Shown here: positions 38,001-49,754 of the stretch, one piece after another | Layout: each line of letters opens with the position of its first letter | Position numbering within the stretch: the stretch's first letter is position 1 | Assembly: GCA_034096865.1 (NCBI GenBank) | Contig: JAWQFJ010002790.1 | Span: 10,001-74,000, forward strand | Reading direction: 5' to 3' | Source: Theodoxus fluviatilis | Taxonomy: Eukaryota > Mollusca > Gastropoda > Cycloneritida > Neritidae | Length of the DNA stretch: 64,000 bases | The notes under the pieces: generated by a model | Databases searched by the model: none | Told to the model about the DNA's origin: nothing | What the model saw: only the letters and a program-made list of their open reading frames with translations | Made by a program: the position numbers and the translations under genes

Positions 38001-41000
38001 CCTGGCTGCCGCCTCCTCCAGACTTGGGCCAAACAGGATACGTGAGAACTGTGATGACGCTCCTGCATTGACACAACCACACACAACCTCTCGTTCATCA
38101 AGGGAATTTCACAGTGCAACTGTACATGCATACTGGGCAAAATGTTATAGTCCTATAGTACTCAATAGAGAAGACATTGAATTATGTATCAAGCTGGAAA
38201 CTTAACAGATAAAACAACGACATTACAATGCATGACGCAATGAGAAAGGTTTGAAAACTGCATCAGGGTGAAAACAAAGATGTGGGACATGCGTGCTTCA
38301 CTCTACACAGACAGCGCCTTACCATTAACATTTCTTTATCCACTGATGTAAACCAGGTTCTGAAGCATTTGCAAGGCAAGTGGAAAATTTGCTGCGAAAG
38401 AAGGGAGACAACTCACCAGTCTGGGTGAGAAGGGCACGGCAGTAGGCCACTAAATTGGCAGCGATTTCTTGTGTTGCCATGACGACCTCAGCTCCAAGGT
38501 CCTCTCCACGCTGTCCTGACCTGCCTCGCAAGGAGCGTGCCCCGCGCTCCGACAGCGCATACAGCGGCAGCAGTTCCATCATTTGGCGCTGCAGACGAGA
38601 CTGGTGTCCACGAAACTCCACCATGGCCGTCTCGCTCTCCAGAAATTCACTGCCCAGCTCCACTGCAAGCAAACAGCAACAGGCTTCAGTCTGCATGGCA
38701 CGGGAAAATCCACAAGCAAGTCTCCTCCAAATGGCTGCAGCAGTGTCCATGCAGCTGCAGGGACCATCTTTCCTGCAACTGTCACACAGTCTCTGATAGG
38801 TGCAACCCCTCTCCACTAGGCACTGTTCTCCAGCTAACCTTTCCTGCACTACTGTTTCGGCCTACTGGAAAGAAAATCCACTGCAGGTCCAGATGATTGA
38901 ATCCCTGTCTATTGACAGGCAGATTTAGGCGCCCAAGCTTTGGTGTTTACGTGTGAGGCGCAGTGTTGTGGTTCAATCACGAGGACGGGAGAAAACTGAA
39001 TGATCAATCTCTTACAGGAAATGAATCCTTACCCAGGCAGTTACGGTACATGCAGCGAAGTCGTGACGGGGCCAAGCCTGCTAGTGGTGGCACAACTGCC
39101 AGGTCGTGACAGGCCAAGCCTGCTAGTGGTGGCACAACTGCCAGGTCGTGACAGGCCAAGCCTGCTAGTGGTGGCACAACTGCCAGGTCGTGACAGGCCA
39201 AGCCTGCTAGTGGTGGCACAACTGCCAGGTCGTGACAGGCCAAGCCTGCTAGTGATGGCACAACTGCCAGGTCATGACAGGCTAAGCCTGCTAGTGGTGG
39301 CACAACTGCCAGGTCGTGACAGGCCAAGCCTGCTAGTGGTGGCACAACTGCCAGGTCGTGACAGGCCAAGCCTGCTAGTGGTGGCACAACTGCCAGGTCG
39401 TGGCAGGCCAAGCCTGCTAGTGGTGGCACAACTGCCAGGTCGTGGCAGGCCAAGCCTGCTAGTGGTGGCACAACTGCCAGGTCATGACAGGCCAAGCCTG
39501 CTAGTGGTGGCACAACTGCCAGGTCGTGACAGGCCAAGCCTGCTAGTGGTGGCACAACTGCCAGGTCGTGACAGGCTAAGCCTGCTAGTGGTGGCACAAC
39601 TGCCAGGTCGTGACAGGCCAAGCCTGCTAGTGGTGGCACAACTGCCAGGTCGTGGCAGGCCAAGCCTGCTAGTGGTGGCACAACTGCCAGGTCGTGACAG
39701 GCCAAGCCTGCTAGTGGTGGCACAACTGCCAGGTCGTGACAGGCCAAGCCTGCTAGTGGTGGCACAACTGCCAGGTCGTGACAGGCCAAGCCTGCTAGTG
39801 ATGGCACAACTGCCAGGTCGTGACAGGCCAAGCCTGCTAGTGGTGGCACAACTGCCAGGTCGTGGCAGGCCAAGCCTGCTAGTGGTGGCACAACTGCCAG
39901 TGATGAGGAAGGAAGGTTGTGAAATGTACTCTCCAAAAAGAATCCCCCAAAAATCATCATTACAATTTTTTCAAAACAATGACATGGATTTGTTCTTTGT
40001 TCTATCGTGAGTACTTCTAGTACATGTTTTGCTCAATTGGATAGTTAGAAGGGCATGTGCATAAGAAAAGAATAGGCATCTCAACCTTGTAATGCTTTTT
40101 ATATAGTAGAGATGACTAACCAAAGTCCCAATTATGATTCTGGGGTGAGGGCTAAACACAGAAAATGAATATCACTGTCAAAGGCACATAGATTGTTCAA
40201 TGTATGCTTATTCCAATGGTTATGCACGTGATGACAGTAGTGAAACACAGGGCAATTAACTGACAATTGAGATTCAAGCACGTGATGACAGTAGTGAAAC
40301 ACAGGGCAATTAACTGACAATTGAGATTCAAGCACATGATGACAGTAGTGAAACACAGGGCAATTAACTGACAATTGAGATTCAAGCACATGATGACAGT
40401 AGTGAAACACAGGGCAATTAACTGACAATTGAGATTCAAGCACGTGATGACAGTAGTGAAACACAGGGCAATTAACTGACAATTGAGATTCAAGCAAGAG
40501 GTGATGGTGGTGAAGAGAAGGCAATGACCTCATTATAAAAGCTGATGCAAGAGATGACAGTGGCAATGAATTGGTGATGAACACCATGGGAGTTCATGCA
40601 AGAGACAACAGTAACGACAAGGGGATAATAACCTTTTCATAAAAATAGATGCATGAGATGACAGCAGTGAAATGAGGGCAATGACACTGTTAATGGAAAC
40701 TGATGCAAGATGTGACATTGATGATGAGTGATTTACTCACCTTGGAGGTTGACGCAAGGGATGACAGTGTTGTGAGGGAAATGACATTGTTAACCTTTAG
40801 AGCGCCGCCAAGTTTTCCACACATACTGTACCAGTAGACAAACCAGTGATATATGACCTTTTGACCTCGAAAAAAGAATTTGCATAATTCATACCCACGT
40901 GACTGTCTGCCCAGGCCAATCCGGTCGCTTAGACATAGGCAGGGGCGCCAGTCAAGGGGAGGTAACTCCCAAGACCACGATAGCCATGCCTATATAAACG

Positions 41001-44000
41001 CCAGCAGACAGGCACCAAGCCTCTTTGAACTTTTTCGAAACTGCTGTCGCGTTTCGCTCGCACGTGGATACTTCGTGCGTGGATTACTCGAGCTACTTTG
41101 TGTGGTGTGGAGTTTGCAGTTTCCCTTCGCTGGAGTTTAAGGGAAGTTTGCGGCTTGCCGCTTTGCTTGCGTCTGTTTTTGACGCTTTCGTTTGGCTTGG
41201 TCGCTTGTGTTGTTTTGAGTGCACGCGCTGGAGGCTTGTAGTTGCTTTGGTGCGTCGCTACTCATTTTCTTTCAGTTATAGCGACGACTTGCTGTTTGCT
41301 TGTTTGCTTGTCTTCGCTTGTCACTGTGTCGTTCGCATTACTCGACGTACGGGAGGTTTTTACGTCCCGTGCGCAGTAATGGCGTCTCGCTCTCACGCGC
41401 CTCGTGCGCGGAGCGGTCGCAGCTTTGGCGCTCTCTCTGCAGTGGCAGTGGGTTCGGAGGTTGACAGGAGGTCGCGTTCACTTCGAACGCGGTCTTCCTC
41501 TCTGCCTCCTGCTTCGACTTCCACGCGTCGGGCGTCTGTGCAAGTTACCGCGTCTTTTCCTGCGTCGGCAGGAGTAGCTGCGGAATTTTGTCCTTCGCAT
41601 TCGGGTATGGCTGTGCTCACCACGCGGTCTGTTGCGACGGTGGACCATGTGGCTGGTCCAGCGTTCGCTCTTTCTCCTGGTGTGGTACGAGCGGGGGGAT
41701 TTTCTCGACCGCCGTTGTAGTTAGGAATGGCGCCTGCGCCTTTGCTGGCTGCCTCCCAGTCTGCCTTGGGGCGAACGACGGCGTTGGACGCGTCGTCAGC
41801 TTCTCGCGAGACTTTGGCGCTGCCGTCTGCTTTGCTTTTGTCAGGGTCGGAACCTAGGAGTGAGGTCTCGGGGTTTTTTGGCTCCCGGCCTCTATCCTCT
41901 GGGGCTGCCTCCCCCGTTTTCATGGGCGAGGAGTATTCTGACGTTTCCTCTCCACTTTCTTCTGGGGGGTCGGTTGTTGCTTGTCTGTCAGACCGCGAGT
42001 TGTGTTTTGGTTTCAGCCCTCCTCCACCCATGTCCAGCATGTACAGTTCCCGTTCGCCCAGGCGAGTGCGCGAGCCGGTCGGCTCGGGCGGGTACGTATC
42101 GTGCGATCAGATGGGTCCCGTTCCCGTGCTCTCGGAAAGTGGTGCCATGCGGCATTCTGACGGAAGGCGGTCCCGCGCTCCCGAAAGGTCGAGCTTGCGG
42201 TCAGACTTAGGCAGAGCGTCTCCCGGCCATTCAGCTGACACTGTTCGGTCCGGTGAGCACGCCGCCTACCTTCCCGTGCGTTTCTCTGTGCCCCCTGCGC
42301 TCTCGGAAGGTGGTGCCATGCGGCATTCTGACGGAAGGCGGTCCCGCGCTCCCGAAAGGTCGAGCTTGCGGTCAGACTTAGGCAGAGCGTCTCCCGGCCA
42401 TTCAGCTGACACTGTTCGGTCCGGTGAGCACGCCGCCTACCTTCCCGTGCGTTTCTCTGTGCCCCTGCGCTCTCGGAAGGTGGTGCCATGCGGCATTCTG
42501 ACGGAAGGCGGTCCCGCGCTCCCGAAAGGTCGAGCTTGCGGTCAGACCTAGGCAGAGCGTCTACCGGCCATTCAGCTAACACTGTTCGGTCCGGTGAGCA
42601 CGCCGCCTCTCCTCTCATGCGGTCCTCGATACCCTGCACCTGCGTTTTCGAAGGGTCGCGCGGGGAGGTGTCGCACCTCCACCGCGCTCCCGCGAGGTCG
42701 AGCTCGGCGGTTAGATCGCGGCAGGGTGTTGCTACCGGCCATTCAGCTAACACTGTTGGGTCCAGTCAGCACGCTGCCTCCCTTCCACTGCGCTCCCATG
42801 TGTCGAGTGGGGCGGTGCTCCACGTCCACCGTGCTCCTGAAAGGTCGAGCTCTGCGGTGGGATCTCGACGGAGCGTGACTACTGACCATTCAGCAGACGC
42901 TGTTTGGGTCGGTCAGCACGCTTCCTCCCTTCCCGTGCCGTTCCAGGTGCCCCGCCCCCTCGCTCCTACAAGTTCGAGCGGGGTGGGGCGGCACAGGCAT
43001 GGGCACGGTCACCGTGCTCCCGTCGTTGCGGCAGTTCACGTGTCAGGTGAGCCTGTACGTGCTAGTCTGCACTCCGGAGCTGGGTTTTTCTCTGGCTCCG
43101 TAGTCGGCGACTGTGATTCTCCCCGCGGGGAGGCGAGTCTAGTACGACCGGGTCAGAGCCCAGCGAGTTGGCACGCTCGGTTCTCGGACCGGGCTTCCAA
43201 TGTGGCTGCGGATGAGGGGTGGGACGTTGCGTCGGCTGACCAGCGCTCTTATCACTCTCTGTCTGTGGACGATCTCGGTGAGGGACCGTTTGGCTCAGCT
43301 GGTGAGCAAGTCGTTCGTGACGATACTCCGGTCTCTGGGGGACTGGGGAAATCGGCGCTCGATCTGCTGCGGTTGCATCGTCAGTCGGCGTTGGCTTCCG
43401 TGGCAGCTTTTACCGCGGACGTGGGTCAGCGGGCGGTCCCTTCCTCGTTTGCGTCTTCTCTGTCTCGCTTGGAGGGGTTTATGGAAACTGGTCCTCCTGT
43501 GCAAGTGCCGGAACTGCTGTTCTCAGAAGACATGTTGGCTCGGACGTCCGTGATGAACTGCGCGTTACGTTCGGGCCTAGCGAAGTTCTGTATGGGCAAG
43601 CTTCCTAGCGATGTGTCGGAACTAGCGGATTCTTTTCCGTGGTCTGAGTCAGTCTCAGCTTCGGACTCCTTTCGGGCTGTGGACGTGCCCTGGCTTCTCT
43701 CGATGCCAGATGAGCGCCTTCCCTTTCAGGCTGTTTCCCACCCTGTGGCACGCGACCTGTCACTTCTGGCGACGGCTAGCGCCGCGCGCGGGGTGGTGAA
43801 CAAGATTCCGGCGGTGACCTTTGATCCCCGGTCTTTTGCTCAGCTGGAGAGGGCGTCGTCCGAATGTGTCAAGGGCTGTGCCATGCTAGGCACTCTGCTT
43901 GCCACCCTGACCCCTTCCATTGCCGTTCGTCGAGAGGGCGGCGTGGGTTCGTTTCAGATGCTTCCTTCTCATGAGATCGACCAGGAGGCGGTTGGGAGTG

Positions 44001-47000
44001 TGCTCTACGCATTAGATCACACTTACTCGCACTTGGCGTCTCTGGCACTTCATGTACGTGGTCAACTGGCGTGTATGGCGCGGGATCGCATGCTGTCGGC
44101 GACCGCTTTTCAGGACGCGGAGCTTAGGCAGTTGCGCTCTCTGTCTCTGGTCTCGCAGGCTATGTTTCCCTCGGACAAACTCGAGGAGTGTGTCCGGCGC
44201 AGAGTTGCCGATGCCAAAGATCGGGCAGTTTCGTTTGCGACTCGAGATTGCACGCCTCCTGCTTCTCTTGCGCCGGGGTCGAATAAGCGCAAACGCTCTA
44301 GGCGTTTGGCGCGGCGTGGGCCGGGTCCGGCTTCGGAGGGGCACGCTCAGGCTGGTTTGGCGCCTCAGGCTTCGGTGGTGCAGTCTGGTGGGGGTGGGGG
44401 TGCCGGCTCGCTTCCGACACCTTTTCCGGCGGGGGGTGGCCGGGGTCAGCCATCCCGTCCCTCAGCTCCCCGAGGTCGTGGTTCCGGTTATCGGGGAGGT
44501 GGTAGGGGGAGGGGTTCGCACTCCTCCTCTTATCGTCAGCCGGTGTCCTTTCAGTAGTGCCCTCTCGCTGCCTCCGTCGTGGCCCTTGTCTCAGCACCAT
44601 CCGCGCAGACAGGGCTATGCTGGGGGTGGGTCGGGAGGGTCTCAACCCAAGCAGGGGTTTGGGGTTCGCTTGGGGGAGGGAGTTGTGCCACCCTCTCCTA
44701 CCGGGGGTGTTCTCAGCTCTCCTCCGCGCGCATGCGACTGTCCCGGGGGTATTTGTCTTATCCCCTCAGTTCACTGTTCCTGCTGTGTGCGGGTCTGTCG
44801 CTCTTGACGAACTCGCGGGTGGTCCAGGGGATCTTCGTATTCACTCGGGCTCTCCTGGCGCCAGTGGCGTGGGTCTCGGTGCGGTCCCGGTCGTGCGTCC
44901 ACACTCCTCCCTCGAGTTTGATGCGACTGATCGGATGGCGACGATCGCTCACGGGTTGGAGCGACGGGGTATCTCCCGCGAGTCGGTTTCTCTTGCTCTC
45001 CGACATAGGCGGGAGAGCACTTCTCGCAATTACAATGCAAAGTGGGCTGTTTGGGTGCGGTTTTGTCAGGCGCGTCGTCGTCCAGTTGATCCACTGCGTC
45101 CTTCTGCAAGTCTTTTTGCTGATTTTGTTTCGCACTTGTTCCGCACTCGTTCTCTTTCGTATGCCTCTCTCTGCAATTATCGGTCGGCGGTTACGAATAC
45201 CATCAAGGCTGCTCGTGGTGTTGACGTTTCCTTCCTGTCTACCGATCCTACCGTCAAGCAGGTGTTGGATGGTATTCGGAATGAGTTCCCACGTCGGCAG
45301 ATCTCTCCTCCTTTGTGGGATGTTTTTCTCATTTTGCGTTTTCTTTCTGGTTCGGAGTTCGAACCCATTGATACTTGTTCGTTCAAGCGTCTTACTCAGA
45401 AGACGGTGTTTTTGGTGATGCTCGCTTGTGCGCGTCGGATCGGGGAGATCCATGCTCTGAGCGGTTTGCCTGCGGATATTGAATTCACCGGTGAAGACGA
45501 GTCGTGTATTCTGTCTTTTCTGCCGGAATTCCGCTGTAAGAATCAGGATTCTCTTTCTGACTGTCAGAGCATCGAGATTAAGGGGCTCTCTTCTATTCTC
45601 GATCCTGGCTCTGCTGACTCTGTGATTTGTCCGGTGCGTGCACTCAAATGTTACCTGGCTCGAACTCAGTCCCGTCGTCTTCGGAAACGGAGACTGTTTC
45701 TGCCCCTTTCACGTAGTCAGGCCGAGGTGTCGAAGACGTCCATTGCTTGCTGGATCCGCGTTTTAATCACGGATGCGTACAAGTATGCGTTGCTTGACCC
45801 TCCTGCTGGTGCCTCTAGGACTCATGAACTCCGCAAGGTCGCCACCTCTGTAGCGTTTGCCAGGAATGTCTCTTTGGCTCACCTTATGCGGGCGGCCTTC
45901 TGGCGCAGTGACTGTGTTTTCACACGGCACTACCTGCGTGATGTTCGAGTTCGCCGTCTCAACGACACTTTTGGCATCAACAAGTTGGTTGTTGCGGGTT
46001 CGGCTGTTCGTATTTGATGGTGAGTGGTTTTCTTGTTTTGTTGTTCTGGTGTTCATGCACATCCCGCCACCCATTGCTGGGCAATCTATCACTGGTTTGT
46101 CTACTGGTACAGTATGTGGGAAAACTTTAAGAAATTTAAACTAATTTCTATGTTTTCCTAACATACTTACCAGTAGACAAATTACTGTCCCACCCACCTC
46201 CCCGTTGTGCATTTGCTCGAGTTTTCTCGGCAGTGTCAAAGAGGCTTGGTGTCTGTCTGCTGGCGTTTATATAGGCATGGCTATCGTGGTCTTGGGAGTT
46301 ACCTCCCCTTGACTGGCGCCCCTGCCTATGTCTAAGCGACCGGATTGGCCGGGGCAGACAGTCACGTGGGTATGAATTATGCAAATTCTTTTTTCGAGGT
46401 CAAAAGGTCATATATCACTGGTTTGTCTACTGGTAAGTATGTTAGGAAAACATAGAAATTAGTTTAAATTTCTTAAATTTTCGTCATTGCTTTACCCCAG
46501 AGCCACAAATTTTATTATGTGTGGTCAAATTCGACACCATGTTTACTTAAAAAATCTTCATTTATTACCTATTCAAGCTTTGAAGTAGATTTTTGGAGGG
46601 TGAGAAGAAAAATGGATGGCCTACATGGCGCAATTAATGAAAATGCCATAGAATATTTTTTTCAGCTGCTAAAAAATCATGGAACACAGACAAAAAAAAA
46701 CAAACAAATTTACTGTGTTTTTCTTTGCCAGTATGGTGACTGACGAAGAAGTTGAAGCGCTTGTGGAGTTATTTTTCGATTCTGACTCTCAGAATATGAA
46801 TTTGAAGGCTTTACTGACATTGATGTGATGGGAGATGGAGGGATAGAGAGGCAAGCACGTGCTTTGACGATGTGTGGTGGTCTGTAGATGGAGACAAGCG
46901 GAAGCTTGATTCAGATAAAAAATTGACTCGGCTGACTTCCCTAGCGTAAGTAATTGTTGGATTTTTTGTTTTGTTTTACCCTAAAACATTTTCAGATGCA

Positions 47001-49670
47001 TTTCCAAGTAATCAAAAGCTGTTGTATTCTTGAATAAATAGAGCAGTGTAGGAAAACACAGTGACTCACAGTGCTACGACCGATGTGTTGTCAGTTGTGG
47101 TCTGTAGTGTAGATCGAGACTGAGAGGAGCGGAAGCTTGATTCAGATTAAAATGACTTGGCTGACTTCCCTAGCGAAAGTAACTGTAGGATTTTTTGTTT
47201 TGTTTCAGTTTTACCCTAAAACATTTTCAGATGTATCTCCATTACTTGGAGACTCTATCTATGCTCTTTTGCATTTTCATCAAAAGCTGTTGTATTCTTG
47301 AATAGATAGAGCAGTGTAGGAAAAAGTCCCGTTCACAAACGACAAAGACGCAACTTCTTGAAAAAATTTGCATAAAATTCGCCCACGTTCCCTCGATCGC
47401 CAAAATGGCGGATCTCGTTGCCACATGATCCCTGCATGAGGCTGTGATATTTTTAGAACAGCATGACTCAATGGCTGCGTTAGGCAAGTAAACAAAGCAC
47501 GTCACTATCGCTCGGCGCACTGATGCGCTGGCGGACGTCTGGGGAATGTACGCTGTGGCGCATCAATGCGCCGGCGGCGCTCTAAAGGTTAATGGAAACT
47601 GATGCAAGAGACGACAGCAACAACACATGAGTGATGAACTCACCATGGAAGTAAAAAACAAAACAACTTAAATTCTTTAAATCAAATTTTAAAAAATCAG
47701 AATGGCACAAATACTGCACATCAAGCAATTTGTACACAAGCAGCAAAGTATGAAGAAAAAAGAAGGGGGGGGAGCCAGAAACATTTGTACATATATGTAG
47801 ATGCTGTGACGATATCTGGAGTGGGGGGGAGAGGGGAACAGTATCAAGAGGTAACGGGAAATATATTTTCTTCTTATGATATATTGGACACATGGCTCAC
47901 CATGGAAGTTGGCGCGTGCGACGACAGCAGTGACGAGGGACAGCTCCTTCAGGGCAGACAGGTCCAGCCCCAACTTGCGACAGCGCAGCACGCTGTTGAA
48001 GGCGTCGGCGTGGGACACCACAAACAGCATCACCTGCAGACATGGGGAGGGAAATGGAACTAGCACTGTGCCTTCAGCACATCCTCACTCCACTGTACCA
48101 CCTCTGTCAGCAGATTGTTCCTTTTTTCCTGAACTTCCTACACTTTACAGTATTAGACAAGGCTGCACCATGCACTGGCAGGAAAGGATGCAGCATTTCA
48201 GACCACTTATAAAACAATCCAAAAATCCCCAGGTGACAGATATTCTGGTAACACAGGCAGGAAAACAAATCCTACTGTCTGAATCTGAAAATAAACACAA
48301 GCATAACCCTCCACCCCACCCCCCCACCCCTACAGAACCCCACCCCCACATACATACACACACACACAATTACAAACACACACTCACCCCACCCTCCACC
48401 TCCCCACACACACACACTCACCCCACCCTCCACCCACACCCATCCACACACACAAATCACACACACTCAACCTCCCCCCCCCCCCCCACACACACAGCAC
48501 TCTACAGAGGCAGGATTACCTGGGCAGCAGCATCCCTGTTCTCCACGCCGGTGGAGGTGAGGATGGCCAGGCACAGCCTGAGAGCGGCAGACAGGAGCTG
48601 GCGGTAGCGAGCCAGGGGACTGGGCAGGAAGTCCTCCCCAGACCCCACCTCCACTCCTCGCTCTCCCAGCACGCTGGGTACACAGAGGAAGCAACAGGAC
48701 TGGGTAAGTACTAGCACATTCCATACATACACACACAAAGGCATTAAACTAACCCCCAGCACATGCCTACACCATATATAGAACTCTCCTCCCTCAAAAA
48801 AGAATGTTTTTGGAATCTTACCTGTAGTGATCTAGAATGACTACAGAGCTCTGACTTTATAACGACACTATGCTAAAGTTGTGAACAGCTGTCAGCACCA
48901 TCTTTAGGAGTTTAAAAGACACACGCGCCATCAGAAGTGCGTTCTCTAAGCTGATAGATCACTAGCAAAGCTAGTGAACAGCAATCAAAGGAAGTCATCC
49001 TGTTTCTCAGAAAGTGATCCAAGTAACCTTATGCAACATCAATCAGTCCATTCTTGCAATAAAATGGTCTCAAAATCCCAATGCCGCCCACTTTTCATCG
49101 CAATCTCAATACCACTTCTGTTGCTTCCATAAGCTAGCATGGTAAGTCTGCTCACCACAGAGACAATCCCTACTGATCACTCCTAAGGAACACTCTTCTG
49201 GTTTACACCTAAGGATAGACACTGTCCATTGCCGCAGTAGACTGACAGACTACAGCACTGCTCCAGTCAAAACTGGCAGCAGTTAGAACTCACTGCCAGC
49301 TCTCACAGCAGGTCCACCTCATCTCCCCCTCTCACCTCTCCGCCTCGGGACGCATGCTGAAGCAGGTGCAGGCCGACAGTTTCTGCATGACGCCACAGCG
49401 CAGCAGCAGGTGTGCCCCCTCCGCTGTCTCTCCCAGTCTTGTCAGCAGACTCTGCAGCACACACACCAGTGTTGCGGTGATGCATATATGGCTAGAATTA
49501 CACAAACGTACGAAATTTCTGTGCATGCACACACATGTATCCACACACACATGATGACATACAAACTTACACACACACATGAACACACACGATCACACAC
49601 ACACACATGCACACACACACACACACACACGACATACAAACTTACACACACACATATGATCTCACTCACT

Positions 49671-49754
<84 letters not shown>

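Larger units (their letters stand above)
40810..46477 (+). mobile_element. DIRS-type tyrosine-recombinase retroelement lacking RT
   Basis: Left and right inverted terminal repeats (about 40833-41030 and 46238-46437) share around 190 bp of near identity. An internal complementary region at 46087-46181 is complementary to the outer left end followed by the outer right end, as required by the DIRS circle-junction model. The left end begins AAGTTTTCCAC and the right end finishes AAATTTCTTAAA. Coding content is a gag-like frame (41379-44557) and a tyrosine recombinase (to 46017). No reverse transcriptase, RNase H or methyltransferase region is present between them. Confidence 0.88.
40794..47588. 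mobile_element. piggyBac-type transposon with nested DIRS element
   Basis: A perfect 16-bp terminal inverted repeat CCTTTAGAGCGCCGCC lies at 40794-40809, with its inverse at 47573-47588. Both ends are directly flanked by TTAA (40790-40793 and 47589-47592). Exact TTAA duplication with CC-starting termini is the piggyBac signature. Of the 6.8 kb, 5.7 kb is the inserted DIRS element. The remaining 1.1 kb on the right holds the start of a transposase-like frame (46733) and two related blocks of about 200 bp (46870-47050 and 47095-47320). The rest of the transposase is missing. Confidence 0.85.

Noticed and set aside
39000..40010. ORFs of over 300 codons on both strands
   Set aside because: A 42-bp satellite with a period divisible by three opens frames automatically; it lies inside a NUP205 intron.
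40810..46477. Crypton-type DNA transposon
   Set aside because: Cryptons carry a tyrosine recombinase but not a gag-like ORF with inverted terminal repeats plus an internal complementary region; the architecture is that of DIRS.
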